Below, in pieces: positions 55,605 to 64,000 of a DNA stretch of 64,000 nucleotides. The notes under the pieces were generated by a model. That model was not told the origin of the DNA and did no database searches. It worked only from the letters and a program-made list of their open reading frames with translations. The position numbers and the translations under genes were made by a program. Position 1 is the stretch's first letter, and each line of letters starts with the position of its first letter. This stretch comes from Microbacterium sp. Clip185 (GTDB lineage: Bacteria; Actinomycetota; Actinomycetes; Actinomycetales; Microbacteriaceae), in contig NZ_CP117996.1 of NCBI RefSeq assembly GCF_028743715.1, positions 2,108,001 to 2,172,000 on the forward strand, written 5' to 3'.

Positions 55605-56639
55605 TCAGGCAGCGCCGTCGAACATGCTCGTGACCGACCCGTCCTCGAAGACCTCGCGGATCGCGCGGCCCAGGAGCGGCGCGATCGGCAGCACGGTCAG
55701 CGCCGGGAAGCGCTTCTCTTCGGGAAGCGGGATCGTGTCGGTGACCACGACCTCGTCGATCGACGCATCCTGCAAGCGCTCGGTCGCCGGGTCGCTGAAG
55801 ACAGCGTGCGTGGCCGCCACGATGACGCGTTCGGCACCGCTCGCCTTGAGCGCCTGTGCGGCCTTGACGATCGTGCCGCCGGTGTCGATCATGTCGTCCA
55901 CCAGCAGGCACACGCGCCCGGCGACCGAACCGACGATCTCGTTGACCGTCACCTGGTTGGCGACGTTGGGGTCCCGACGCTTGTGGATGATCGCCAGCGG
56001 CGCGCCGAGGCTGTCCGACCATGTGTCGGCCACCCGCACCCGGCCGGTGTCCGGCGAGACGACCGTCAGCTTCGCGCGGTCCTCGGGGGTCAGGGTGCGC
56101 TCGAAGTACTCGAGCAGCACGGGCTTCGCGAACAGGTGGTCGACGGGGCCGTCGAAGAAGCCCTGGATCTGCGCAGCGTGCAGGTCGACGCTCATGACGC
56201 GGTCGGCGCCCGCGGTCTTCAGCAGGTCGGCGACCAGGCGCGCGCTGATCGGCTCGCGACCGCGGCCCTTCTTGTCCTGGCGGGAGTAGGGGAAGTACGG
56301 CGCGACGACGGTGATGCGCTTGGCGGATGCGCGCTTGGCAGCATCCAGCATGATGAGCGTCTCCATGAGCCACTCGTTCACCGGCGGGCCGAAGCTCTGC
56401 AGCAGGAAGAAGTCGCAGCCGCGGATCGAGACCTCGAAGCGGGTCAGGATCTCACCCGACGCGAACGTGCGGTACTCGGTGGGTACGAGCTGCGTGCCCA
56501 GCTGGGTGGCGACTTCCGTCGCCAGCTCGGGGTGCGAACGCCCCGAAGCCACGACGAGACGCTTCTTGGTCTTGGCGACCAGTCCCGGAGCGATTCCGCG
56601 CTCGCGATCCAGATCGACCGTCTTATCTTTGCGTGCCAT
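55605..56639 (-). CDS. prs: Ribose-phosphate pyrophosphokinase
   Basis: 344 aa, about 20 residues longer than typical because of its N-terminus. Motifs: LVVASGRSHPELATEVA, VVAPYFPYSRQDKKGRGREPISARLVA with the ATP loop, and PRPP loop LLVDDMIDTGGTIVKA. It makes PRPP from ribose 5-phosphate and ATP. Its ATG lies 17 bp inside the end of glmU, so the two are coupled as in many bacteria. Confidence 0.97.
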   Translation of the reverse strand: MARKDKTVDLDRERGIAPGLVAKTKKRLVVASGRSHPELATEVATQLGTQLVPTEYRTFASGEILTRFEVSIRGCDFFLLQSFGPPVNEWLMETLIMLDAAKRASAKRITVVAPYFPYSRQDKKGRGREPISARLVADLLKTAGADRVMSVDLHAAQIQGFFDGPVDHLFAKPVLLEYFERTLTPEDRAKLTVVSPDTGRVRVADTWSDSLGAPLAIIHKRRDPNVANQVTVNEIVGSVAGRVCLLVDDMIDTGGTIVKAAQALKASGAERVIVAATHAVFSDPATERLQDASIDEVVVTDTIPLPEEKRFPALTVLPIAPLLGRAIREVFEDGSVTSMFDGAA

Positions 56640-58083
56640 CGCCAGCTTCCTGTGCGGTCCGTGCGCGCTTCGCCGCATCAGCTGCGGCCGTGCCCGGCCT
56701 GTTGTTCTCGACCCATCCCTCGACGTTGCGCTGAGGGGCGACGCTGAGAGCCAGGGCACCGGCCGGAACATCCTTGCGGATGACAGCTCCGGCACCGGTT
56801 TTCGCGCCGTCTCCGATCTTAACCGGCGCCACGAACACATTGTGCGAGCCGCTGTGCACCTCGTCACCGATCTCGGTGCGGTGCTTGGCGATGTCGTCGT
56901 AGTTCGCGGTGATCGCGCCGGCGCCGAGGTTGACGCCGCGGCCGATCGTCGTGTCGCCGATGTAGGAGAGGTGGGGCACCTTGCTGCCCTCGCCGATCTG
57001 CGAGTTCTTCGTCTCGACGAAGGTGCCGATCTTGCCGTCGGCGGCGAGCGTCGTGCCGGGGCGGAGGTAGGCGAACGGTCCGACGCTCGCGCGCGGGCCG
57101 ATGACGGCGAGGGTCGCATCCGTGCGGCGGACGACCGCATCCTCCCCGACCTCGCAGTCGGTGAGGCTCGTGTCGGGACCGATCGTCGCGCCCGCGGCGA
57201 CCGACGTCGCCCCCAGCAGATACGTGCCCGGCAGCACCGTCACATCCTCGGCGAGGGTCGCGTCGACGTCGATCCACGTCGTCGCGGGATCCAGGATGCT
57301 GGCGCCCGCCATCTGCCAGCGGCGCACGGTGCGGGCGTTGAGGATGCGGGCGGCCTCGGCGAGCTGCACCCGGTCGTTGACGCCGAGGGCGGCGGCCGGG
57401 TCGGGCGACTGTCCGACGGCGATGCGCTCCCCGGCGCGGCGGGCCAGCGCCACCACGTCCGTGAGGTACTTCTCCCCCTGGGCGTTGGCCTGGCCGACCT
57501 CGGGGAGGTGCCGGCGCAGCGCCTCGGCGCGGAAGACGTACACGCCCGCGTTGATCTCGGCGACCTCGGCCTCGTGGTCGGTGGCGTCCTTCTGCTCGAC
57601 GATGCGCTCGACGTCGCCGGAGGCATCGCGCAGCACCCGGCCGTAGCCGGTGGGGTCGCTGAGGACCGCGCTGAGCAGTGTCACGGCCGCCTCGCGCGCC
57701 CGGTGGGTCTCGACCAGGGCCTGCAGCGTCTCGGCCTCGAGCAGCGGCACATCGCCGCTGAGCACGAGCACGTCTCCCTCGAAGGTGTCGAGGCCGGCGA
57801 GTCCGAGCTCCACGGCGCGGCCGGTGCCGGGGATCTCGTCCTGATCCACGACCACCGCGTCGGGAGCGAGGGCGGCGACAGCCTCGGCGACGAGCGCCCG
57901 CTCGTGGCGCACCACGACCGCCACACGAGCGGGCTCGAGCACGCGGGCCGTGCGCAGCACGTGACCCACGAGGGGTTGTCCGGCGAGCGGGTGCAGCACC
58001 TTGGGGAGGCGGGAGCGCATGCGCGTTCCCTGACCGGCGGCGAGGACGATGACGGCGAGCGGTGCCTTGAGCGATTCCGACAT
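56623..58083 (-). CDS. glmU: Bifunctional N-acetylglucosamine-1-phosphate uridyltransferase/glucosamine-1-phosphate acetyltransferase
   Basis: 486 aa. N-terminal pyrophosphorylase with VIVLAAGQGTRMRSRLPKVL and LSGDVPLLEAETL; C-terminal left-handed beta-helix acetyltransferase with YLRPGTTLAADGKIGTFVE, VKIGDGAKTGAGAVI. It makes UDP-GlcNAc for peptidoglycan. The ATG at 58083 is the only possible start before the conserved core, and it begins one base after the 3' end of tRNA-Gln, so no normal leader exists. Confidence 0.97.
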   Translation of the reverse strand: MSESLKAPLAVIVLAAGQGTRMRSRLPKVLHPLAGQPLVGHVLRTARVLEPARVAVVVRHERALVAEAVAALAPDAVVVDQDEIPGTGRAVELGLAGLDTFEGDVLVLSGDVPLLEAETLQALVETHRAREAAVTLLSAVLSDPTGYGRVLRDASGDVERIVEQKDATDHEAEVAEINAGVYVFRAEALRRHLPEVGQANAQGEKYLTDVVALARRAGERIAVGQSPDPAAALGVNDRVQLAEAARILNARTVRRWQMAGASILDPATTWIDVDATLAEDVTVLPGTYLLGATSVAAGATIGPDTSLTDCEVGEDAVVRRTDATLAVIGPRASVGPFAYLRPGTTLAADGKIGTFVETKNSQIGEGSKVPHLSYIGDTTIGRGVNLGAGAITANYDDIAKHRTEIGDEVHSGSHNVFVAPVKIGDGAKTGAGAVIRKDVPAGALALSVAPQRNVEGWVENNRPGTAAADAAKRARTAQEAGDGTQR

Positions 58084-58084
58084 G

Positions 58085-58156
58085 CTCCGCCGCCAGGACT
58101 CGAACCTAGACCTCACAGCTCCAAAGGCTGTCGTGCTGCCATTACACCACGGCGGA
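58085..58156 (-). tRNA. tRNA-Gln (anticodon UUG)
   Basis: 72 nt cloverleaf: acceptor TCCGCCG/CGGCGGA, D-arm with GG in TAATGGCAG, anticodon loop CTTTGGA giving TTG, T-arm CTAGG-TTCGAGT-CCTGG, discriminator G as expected for glutamine. CCA is not encoded. It is directly followed by glmU (one intervening base). Confidence 0.95.
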
Positions 58157-58279
58157 CCGCCCGCGCTCAGGCGGGCTCCCCCAGTCTGCCACCTGCGGCC
58201 ACACCCTCCCGCATCCGCTCTGTGCGTCGCCCCGCGCCCGGCCCGCCGCATCCGCTCGCGCTCGGGCAGCCCACTTCCC

Positions 58280-58348
58280 GCGAGACTGCACTTTCGCCAC
58301 GAGATCACGGGTAATGACAGTGATCTCGTGCTCGAAATGCAGTCTCGC
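58280..58348. repeat. Long inverted repeat between tRNA-Gln and marR
   Basis: Arms 58280-58308 and 58320-58348 (29 bp each) pair at about 24 of 29 positions, with perfect ends GCGAGACTGCA and ACGAGATCAC, around an 11-base loop. No T-run on either side. REP-like; it lies in the 228-bp divergent gap that must also hold the tRNA and marR promoters. Confidence 0.75.
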
Positions 58349-58372
58349 CGACGAGAGGGGAGCACGGATCGC

Positions 58373-58378
58373 CATAAT
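58373..58378 (+). promoter_or_regulatory. -10 element of the MarR gene
   Basis: CATAAT, six bases before the ATG at 58385; leaderless. Confidence 0.5.
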
Positions 58379-58384
58379 GGCCTC

Positions 58385-58882
58385 ATGGCGACAGAGAGCG
58401 ACGAGGTCGACCGCATCGTCGGGTCGTGGACGACCCAGCGGCCGGACCTCGACTTCTCGCCGCTCGAGGTGCTCTCGCGCGTCGACCGCCTGTCGCGCCA
58501 CCTCGACCGCGCCCGGCGCGAGGCGTTCCGCCGCAGCGACCTGGAACCGTGGGAGTGGGATGTGCTCTCCGCGCTGCGGCGCTCCGGTGAGCCGTACCAG
58601 CTCAGCCCCAAGCAGCTGCTGCAGCAGACGCTCGTCTCCAGCGGCACCATGACCAACCGCATCGACCGGCTCGTGGGGCGTCGACTCGTCCGCCGCGAGG
58701 CGGATCCCGCCGACGGACGCAGCGTGCACGTCATCCTCACCGACGAGGGCCGCACCCGCGTCGATGCCGCCATCACCCGCCTGGTCGATGCGGAGGCGCT
58801 GCTGCTGCAGCGACTGTCCCGCAGCGACCGGGACCGCCTCGCCGCCCTGCTGCGCAAACTCTCCCTGGGATTCGACACATGA
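58385..58882 (+). CDS. MarR family transcriptional regulator
   Basis: 165 aa. Winged helix with recognition segment QLSPKQLLQQTLVSSGTMTNRIDRLVGRRLVRR, then the wing EADPADGRSVHVILTDEGR, typical MarR. It overlaps the next gene by four bases (ATGA) and presumably regulates it in response to a small ligand. Leaderless start. Confidence 0.93.
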   Translation: MATESDEVDRIVGSWTTQRPDLDFSPLEVLSRVDRLSRHLDRARREAFRRSDLEPWEWDVLSALRRSGEPYQLSPKQLLQQTLVSSGTMTNRIDRLVGRRLVRREADPADGRSVHVILTDEGRTRVDAAITRLVDAEALLLQRLSRSDRDRLAALLRKLSLGFDT

Positions 58883-59397
58883 GCGACGACACCGCCACCG
58901 CCCCGGATGCGGCTCGGCACCGCAAGCTGCAGCGCTGGTTCGACAACCGCTTCCGCACCCCTGTCGCCGTCTACGGCCTGATCGTCTACACGACGGTCGT
59001 GCTGATCGCCGACGAGGAAGGCCCCGTCAGCGAGATGCTCACGGTGTCCATCAGCAGCCTCGTCGTCTTCTACCTCGCGCACGTGTTCGCCCACACGCTG
59101 TCGGACCACGGCCGCCACGGTCTCGGCACCGCGACACGGCTCGCCTTCATCCATTCGCTCGGCATGCTCTACGCGTGCGCACCGTCAACGATCGCCATGA
59201 TCATCACGGCGTTCTTCACCTCGGATGCGGGCGACGTGCAGGATGCCGGCATCTGGGCGGCTCTCGCGATGCTCGCCGTCCTCGGTTTCTCCGCCTACGC
59301 GCGCACCGGTGCGAAGCTCTGGGTGCGCCTGCTCGGCGCCGTCGGCACCGCGTTCCTGGGTCTGCTCGTGGTGATGCTGGAGTTCTGGCTGCACTGA
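58879..59397 (+). CDS. Four-helix integral membrane protein co-encoded with MarR regulator
   Basis: 172 aa. Four hydrophobic segments (about 30-45, 55-75, 92-112 and 125-165). No family is recognised with certainty. His-containing LAHVFAHTLSDHGRHGLG in the second loop is notable. Translational coupling to the MarR gene suggests it is the regulated product, perhaps a transport or stress-response membrane protein. Confidence 0.8.
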   Translation: MSDDTATAPDAARHRKLQRWFDNRFRTPVAVYGLIVYTTVVLIADEEGPVSEMLTVSISSLVVFYLAHVFAHTLSDHGRHGLGTATRLAFIHSLGMLYACAPSTIAMIITAFFTSDAGDVQDAGIWAALAMLAVLGFSAYARTGAKLWVRLLGAVGTAFLGLLVVMLEFWLH

Positions 59398-59406
59398 CCA
59401 CGATGC

Positions 59407-60276
59407 TCAGCCCAGCGAGAAGCCTCCGTCGCCGGTGAGCACCTGACCCACCACCCAGCTTCCGGCCGGGCTCGTGAGCCATCCGATGAGCTCGGCCGCA
59501 TCCTCGGGCCGACCGAAGCGTCCGAACGGGGTCGTGCGCAGATACTCCTCGATGCCGTCCAGGGGACGATCTGCGGTCTCGGCGTCCAAGTAGCCCGTGT
59601 TCACCGGACCGGGGTTCACGGTGTTGAGCACGATTCCCAACTCCAGCAGCTCGGCGGCGACGGACGGTGTGATCCCCGCGAGCGCGGCCTTGCTCGTGGC
59701 GTAGGCGATCTCTCCTCGCATCGGCCCGTGGATCTGACCGGAGGTCATCCAGATGACGTGCCCCTGCGGCTCCGCGAACGGCTTCGCGCCGCTCACGCGC
59801 TCTCCGGGCCGCCGCTGCTCGTGCTGGCCCGGAGCCTTGCGGCGGGCGAAGTCGGCGGTCAGCAGCAGCGTCGAGCGCGCGTTCACCTGCCAGAACGCGT
59901 CGAGACGCTCGGGCGTCATATCGAGGATGCTGCCGTCGTCGCCGCTCTTGGCGTGATTGCAGACGAGGATGTCGACGGCGCCGGTCGCAGCGGCGGCCGC
60001 ATCCATCACCCGGGCGATCGCGCCCTCGTCGGCGAGATCCGCGCCGATGTCGGTCAGCGTCGCTCCGGAGACGAGCTCGGCGCCGATGCCGGCGCGGACC
60101 GCGTCGAGATCGTCGGCTCCCCATGGCTGGTCGACGTCGTGCGGGCGGTGGTGCTGGATGACGAGGTGCGCGCCGCGGGCGGCGAGTGAGCGGGCGACGG
60201 CGTAGCCGATGCCGCGACGGCGGGAGACGCCGGTGACGAGAGCGGTGCGGCCACTCAGGGGAAGATCTGCATGCAT
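59407..60276 (-). CDS. Short-chain dehydrogenase/reductase
   Basis: 289 aa. Cofactor motif ALVTGVSRRRGIGYAVARSL (TGxxxGxG), VCNHAKSG in place of the common NNAG, catalytic Ser in VIWMTSGQIHGP and YATSK (Tyr, Lys). C-terminal PGPVNTGYLD. The subgroup carries a long HHRPHDVDQPWGADDLDAVR insert after the second strand. Substrate unknown. Convergent with the membrane protein gene. Confidence 0.9.
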   Translation of the reverse strand: MHADLPLSGRTALVTGVSRRRGIGYAVARSLAARGAHLVIQHHRPHDVDQPWGADDLDAVRAGIGAELVSGATLTDIGADLADEGAIARVMDAAAAATGAVDILVCNHAKSGDDGSILDMTPERLDAFWQVNARSTLLLTADFARRKAPGQHEQRRPGERVSGAKPFAEPQGHVIWMTSGQIHGPMRGEIAYATSKAALAGITPSVAAELLELGIVLNTVNPGPVNTGYLDAETADRPLDGIEEYLRTTPFGRFGRPEDAAELIGWLTSPAGSWVVGQVLTGDGGFSLG

Positions 60277-60403
60277 GGGTGGACCCTTTCCGAGGCGCGC
60301 GAGCGCGCGTGTGCGGGAGAAGAAGGCGGGTCACCGGCATTGCATGCTGCGAGCGTACCAACCGCACCGGGAGCGGGAGGCGGTCATCTAGCCTGGAGAC
60401 AAC

Positions 60404-62215
60404 ATGGCTCATCTACTCGGCGGCGAAGCCCTTCATCTCGAATACCCGACGAAGGTCGTCTTCGACTCCGTCTCGCTCGGTGTGAACGAGGGCGATCGCA
60501 TCGGCATCGTCGGCCGCAACGGCGACGGCAAGTCCACGCTGCTCGGCATGCTCGCCGGGCGCACCGCACCCGACAGCGGACGCGTCACCGTCCGCGGCGG
60601 CGTCAGCATCGGCGTTCTCGATCAGGCCGACACCCTCGTCGATGGGCGCACGATCGGCGAGAGCGTCGTCGGCGACCGCCCCGAGCACGAATGGGCCGGT
60701 GACGCCCGCGCGCGCGACGTCATCGCGGGGCTCCTCGGCGACCTCGACTGGGATGCGGATGTCGCGACCCTGTCCGGCGGACAGCGGCGACGCGTCGCGC
60801 TCGCGGCTCTGCTCGCCGGCGACTGGGACGTCATCGCCCTCGACGAGCCCACCAACCACCTCGATGTCGAGGCGATCAGCTGGCTCGCAGCGCACCTGAA
60901 GAAGCGGTGGCCGCAGAACGCCGGGGGCCTGCTCGTCGTGACGCACGACCGGTGGTTCCTCGATGAGGTGTGCACGATGACATGGGAGGTGCACGACCGC
61001 ATCGTCGAGCCCTTCGAGGGCGGCTACGCCGCCTACATCCTGCAACGAGTGGAGCGCGACCGGCAGGCCGCGACGATCGAGTCGAAGCGGCAGAACCTGG
61101 CCCGTAAGGAGCTGGCCTGGCTGCGGCGCGGCGCGCCCGCGCGCACGTCGAAGCCGAAGTTCCGCATCGACGCGGCGAACGAGCTCATCGCCGACGTGCC
61201 CGAGATCCGCGACAGCGTCTCCCTGCGCTCCCTCGCCGTCGCGCGGCTCGGCAAGGACGTCGTGGACCTGCTCGACGCCTCCGTCTCGTACGACGATCGC
61301 GAGGTGCTGCATGAAGTCGAGTGGCGCATCGCGCCGGGCGAGCGCACCGGCATCCTCGGGGTGAACGGCGCCGGCAAGTCCACCCTGCTGGGGCTCGTCT
61401 CGGGTGAGATCGCACCCACCGCGGGGCGCGTGAAGCGCGGCAAGACCGTGCAGGTCGCGACACTCTCGCAGCGCATGGACGAGCTCGACGAGCACCTCGA
61501 CTCCCCCGTGCGCGTCGTGCTCGCGGGCCTGCGGACGACGTACTCGTTCGGGGCAGGATCGAAGGCGCAAGAGCTTACCCCCGGTCAGCTGCTCGAGCGC
61601 CTGGGCTTCTCCAGCGCGCAGCTCTCAACGCCCGTGAAGGACCTCTCGGGCGGACAGAAGCGGCGCCTGCAGCTGCTGCTCGTGCTGCTCTCGCAGCCCA
61701 ACGTGCTGATCCTCGACGAGCCGACCAACGACCTCGACACCGACATGCTCGCGGCGATGGAGGACCTGCTCGACTCGTGGCCGGGCACCCTCGTCGTCGT
61801 CTCGCACGACCGGTACTTCCTCGAGCGTGTCACCGACCAGCAGTACGCGATCCTCGACGGCCGCTTCCGGCACCTGCCGGGCGGCGTCGACGAGTATCTG
61901 CGTCTGCGTGCCGCGCAGCCCGGCTCCCGGTCGTTGAGCGAGGAGCGCAGCAACGAGACGAAACGTGGCACGCCCGCCTCATCGCCCACCCTCGCGGGCG
62001 CAGAGCGTCGCGCCGCCGAGAAGGAGCTCTCGGCGATCGACCGACGCCTCGCGAAGCTGCAGAGCGAGATCACCGCGCTCGACGCCCGGTTCGCCGACGC
62101 CCACGACGACTACGACCGGCTGCTCGAACTGCAGCGCACGCGTGACGGGTACGTCGCCGAGGTCGCAACCCTCGAAGAGCGCTGGCTGGAACTCGGCGAG
62201 GCGCTCGACGACTGA
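60404..62215 (+). CDS. ABC-F family ATPase (Uup-like)
   Basis: 603 aa, two ATP-binding cassettes and no membrane segments. First cassette: GIVGRNGDGKSTL, LSGGQRRRVALAAL, ALDEPTNHLD. Second: GILGVNGAGKSTL, LSGGQKRRLQLL, ILDEPTNDLD. The interdomain linker and a C-terminal charged coiled coil (about 530-603, with SAIDRRLAKLQSEI) resemble Uup. ABC-F proteins act on the ribosome or, for Uup, also in DNA transactions; antibiotic protection is not implied. GGAG precedes the ATG. Confidence 0.93.
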   Translation: MAHLLGGEALHLEYPTKVVFDSVSLGVNEGDRIGIVGRNGDGKSTLLGMLAGRTAPDSGRVTVRGGVSIGVLDQADTLVDGRTIGESVVGDRPEHEWAGDARARDVIAGLLGDLDWDADVATLSGGQRRRVALAALLAGDWDVIALDEPTNHLDVEAISWLAAHLKKRWPQNAGGLLVVTHDRWFLDEVCTMTWEVHDRIVEPFEGGYAAYILQRVERDRQAATIESKRQNLARKELAWLRRGAPARTSKPKFRIDAANELIADVPEIRDSVSLRSLAVARLGKDVVDLLDASVSYDDREVLHEVEWRIAPGERTGILGVNGAGKSTLLGLVSGEIAPTAGRVKRGKTVQVATLSQRMDELDEHLDSPVRVVLAGLRTTYSFGAGSKAQELTPGQLLERLGFSSAQLSTPVKDLSGGQKRRLQLLLVLLSQPNVLILDEPTNDLDTDMLAAMEDLLDSWPGTLVVVSHDRYFLERVTDQQYAILDGRFRHLPGGVDEYLRLRAAQPGSRSLSEERSNETKRGTPASSPTLAGAERRAAEKELSAIDRRLAKLQSEITALDARFADAHDDYDRLLELQRTRDGYVAEVATLEERWLELGEALDD

Positions 62216-62234
62216 GCGCCCCACCGAAGGCTCG

Positions 62235-63227
62235 TCAGGCGGGCACGGCCTCGCGCGGGTGCTCGACGCACCAGGCGAGGCAGGCACGGATCTCGCCCAG
62301 CACATCGTCGGGTTCGACGTCGAGGGCGATCGTGTCGGCCACATCCCCCACCGCGCGCTTCTCCCCGAGCAGCGCCGTGTCGGCGGGATGCAGGCCGAAC
62401 TCGCGTCCGACCGCCTGCACCTCGGCCTCGCGCGCCTCGGAGGTGGGAAGCAGATCACCCAGCGGCACCACCGCGACATCGTGCGGGTCGCGACCGACCG
62501 CTTCGCAGCACAGTTCGAGGAACTGGGAGTGGCTCAGCTCGTAGGCACTCAGCGTGTACCTGCTGCCGTGCGTCCCGCGCTCCATCGCACCGACGGCGGC
62601 CTGCGCGACCTGGCGCACCGTGACGGCGGACGTGGACCCTCCCAGCACCGGGATCGGCCCGGCGCTGGCCGCGACCGCATCCAGCACGGCCTGCCAGCGG
62701 GGGCGCTGCCCCGCCACGATGCCGAAGATGTACGGCAGGCGCAGCACCATGACGTCCATCGCGCCGTCACCCTCGAGCACGGCGACCTCCTCCTGCGCGT
62801 AGCGGGAGCGCGGGTACGCGTTGCGGGTGCGGAACCCGAGTTCGGGCCAGCGCTCCCCCCACTCGGCGGTGTCGGAGCCGAAGACGATGAAGCGCTGCAC
62901 CCCGGCCGCGCGGGCGAGGCGCGCGAGGCGCTGCGTCGGGACGACATTGGCCTCGTAGTAGAAGCGGGATGCGGGTGCCGGCGGCAGGGTGCGCTCATCG
63001 GCACCCATCGCGAAGAACACCGCATCCGTGCCGGTGAGCAGATCGGTGAGCTCGCCGTCGGTCATCAGGTTCAGATCGCCCCAGTGGGCGTCGACCTCCA
63101 CCGGCAGCTCCGGCGCGTCGGTCGCGGGCAGCGCGAGCGTCGCGACCCGATAGCCGCGACGCAGGAGCTCCTGCGTGGTGTGGTAGCCGAGGAGGCCGGT
63201 GCCGCCGACGACGAGTGCGCGTTGCAT
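62235..63227 (-). CDS. NAD(P)-dependent epimerase/atypical SDR family protein
   Basis: 330 aa. N-terminal Rossmann motif ALVVGGTGLLGYHTTQELL; later YPRSRYAQEEVAVLEGDG in the extended-SDR active-site region (Tyr and Arg/Lys-like YxxxK position reads SRYAQEE, so the catalytic Lys is absent) and LRLPYIFGIVAGQRP. It may be an NmrA-like or non-catalytic family member. ATG at 63227 with GAAGGG upstream. Confidence 0.85.
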   Translation of the reverse strand: MQRALVVGGTGLLGYHTTQELLRRGYRVATLALPATDAPELPVEVDAHWGDLNLMTDGELTDLLTGTDAVFFAMGADERTLPPAPASRFYYEANVVPTQRLARLARAAGVQRFIVFGSDTAEWGERWPELGFRTRNAYPRSRYAQEEVAVLEGDGAMDVMVLRLPYIFGIVAGQRPRWQAVLDAVAASAGPIPVLGGSTSAVTVRQVAQAAVGAMERGTHGSRYTLSAYELSHSQFLELCCEAVGRDPHDVAVVPLGDLLPTSEAREAEVQAVGREFGLHPADTALLGEKRAVGDVADTIALDVEPDDVLGEIRACLAWCVEHPREAVPA

Positions 63228-63322
63228 GATGAGCCCTTCCGCGCCGATCCCCTCGGCGCCCTGTGTCTTCGAAGCTAGGCGCGCGCATCCGGACGCAGCA
63301 GGGGCGAAGGTCCCACGACCAC

Positions 63323-63359
63323 GAAGGGCCTCCGGCGCGGTGCACGCCGGAGGCCCTTC
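63323..63359 (-). terminator. Perfect 15-bp hairpin after the osmoprotectant-binding gene
   Basis: 63323-63337 pairs with 63345-63359 without mismatch, 7-base loop, 14 bp after the stop at 63374. No U-run, as often in actinobacteria. Confidence 0.7.
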
Positions 63360-63373
63360 GATGACGGATGCGG

Positions 63374-64000
63374 TCAGCTCAGTCCGTTGTCTGCCAGCCA
63401 CTTCTTAGCGATGTCAGCGGAGGAGGTCTTGTCGACCGTGCTCTCGACGTTCAGCGCGACGAGTCCCTCCGGCGTCAGCGCAGCGCTCACCTTGTTGATC
63501 ACGTCGGCGACGTCACCGGCGACGTCCTTGTTCACGAGCGGAACGACGTTCGACGCGAGGAACAGCGACTTCGGATCATCCAGGACCTTGAGCTTCTGGG
63601 TCTGGATCTGCGGGTCGGCGGTGAACACGTTGGCGACGTTCACCGTGCCGGCCACGAGGTCCTCGACCGTGGTCGCGCCGGTCGCCTGGAAGGTCACGTC
63701 GATGCCGTAGGTGCTCTTCAGCCCCGTGGGCCCGTAGGGGCGGTCGGCGAGCTCGGGCGGTCCGCCCAGCGTCAGCGGCTCGGTGACCTTCGAGAGGTCG
63801 GCGATGGTCTCGAGTCCCCACTGATCGGCGAACGCCTCGGTGACGGTGTAGGAGTCCTGGTCGCTCGCCGTCGACTGGTCGAGCACGGTGAGGTTCTCGG
63901 GCAGGGCCTCCTTGAGCGCCGCGTAGACGTCGTCGGAGGAGCGCGCCTCGGTGTCGGGCTCGAAGAACTGGAGCAGGTTGCCGGTGTACTCCGGGAACAG
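63374..64000 (-). CDS. Osmoprotectant (glycine betaine/choline) ABC transporter substrate-binding protein, partial
   Basis: 209 aa visible; the gene runs off the right edge and its N-terminus is missing. LFPEYTGNLLQFF, ending the first lobe, and GPTGLKSTYGI, NVANVFTADPQIQTQKLKVLDDPK, VPLVNKDVAGDVADVINKV are typical of OpuCC/ProX (QAT family) proteins. It would deliver betaine-type osmolytes to a membrane permease; the partner genes should lie just outside the window. Confidence 0.9.
   Translation of the reverse strand: MFPEYTGNLLQFFEPDTEARSSDDVYAALKEALPENLTVLDQSTASDQDSYTVTEAFADQWGLETIADLSKVTEPLTLGGPPELADRPYGPTGLKSTYGIDVTFQATGATTVEDLVAGTVNVANVFTADPQIQTQKLKVLDDPKSLFLASNVVPLVNKDVAGDVADVINKVSAALTPEGLVALNVESTVDKTSSADIAKKWLADNGLS

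Noticed and set aside
60404..62215. Antibiotic-resistance ABC-F (ribosome protection)
   Set aside because: The coiled-coil C-terminal domain and sequence look Uup-like rather than like Msr/Vga/Lsa resistance factors, and the context is housekeeping.

Overview
The window is chromosomal DNA from a high-GC actinobacterium, most probably a Microbacterium-like member of the Microbacteriaceae. Supports: very G+C-rich codon use, many GTG/TTG starts, many apparently leaderless genes with a TANNNT hexamer 6-7 nt before the start codon, and typical gene neighbourhoods (eno-ftsB-DUF501-S8 protease-ndh; DUF4307 next to greA; tRNA-Gln-glmU-prs; pth-mfd). Almost every reading frame of plausible length is assigned. 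Nothing looks like a prophage, an insertion sequence or a CRISPR array.

Layout. 1-11.7 kb: the end of a two-component system, PhoH-type PIN/ATPase, a cis-prenyltransferase, hemolysin-III protein, GreA, threonine deaminase, AI-2E family exporter, YcaQ-type glycosylase, LemA and LtrA. 11.8-21.0 kb: an accessory block unlike its surroundings. It holds a DUF4236 protein, a DEDDh exonuclease fused to TerB-like, BRCT and Lsr2-like DNA-binding domains, a GIY-YIG/DUF2075 ATPase overlapping a small MazG-like NTP pyrophosphohydrolase, and a PD-(D/E)XK nuclease overlapping a 1041-residue SF2 helicase (Hachiman/AbpAB-like). It ends beside a tRNA with anticodon UAA. I read it as a defence island. 21.4-28.3 kb: ndh, mycosin-like protease, DUF501, ftsB, eno, an O-methyltransferase and an SGNH hydrolase, all on the minus strand. 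28.4-45.6 kb: APC permease, hisS-mazG-nhaA operon, PEP carboxylase, hexapeptide acyltransferase, glutamate dehydrogenase, SdpI-like protein, mfd, pth, rplY, gnd and VanZ-like protein. 45.6-51.9 kb: an ABC exporter facing a two-component system, then pgi. 51.95-52.5 kb: a repeat-rich 571-bp gap. 52.5-55.4 kb: a flavinylation-dependent membrane electron-transfer operon (FMN-binding lipoprotein, ApbE, NqrB-like/ferredoxin-reductase fusion). 55.6-64 kb: prs, glmU, tRNA-Gln, MarR plus membrane protein, SDR, ABC-F, an epimerase-like protein, and the end of an osmoprotectant-binding protein.

Central carbon metabolism is well represented (eno, pgi, gnd, ppc, gdhA, prs). The items most worth following are the defence island, the hairpin that buries the ftsB start, glmU starting one base after a tRNA, the short-armed UAA tRNA, three families of non-coding repeats, and a GGATGC hexamer that is dense in the core genome but not in the nuclease-helicase pair. 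All function calls come from reading motifs by eye; no database search was run.
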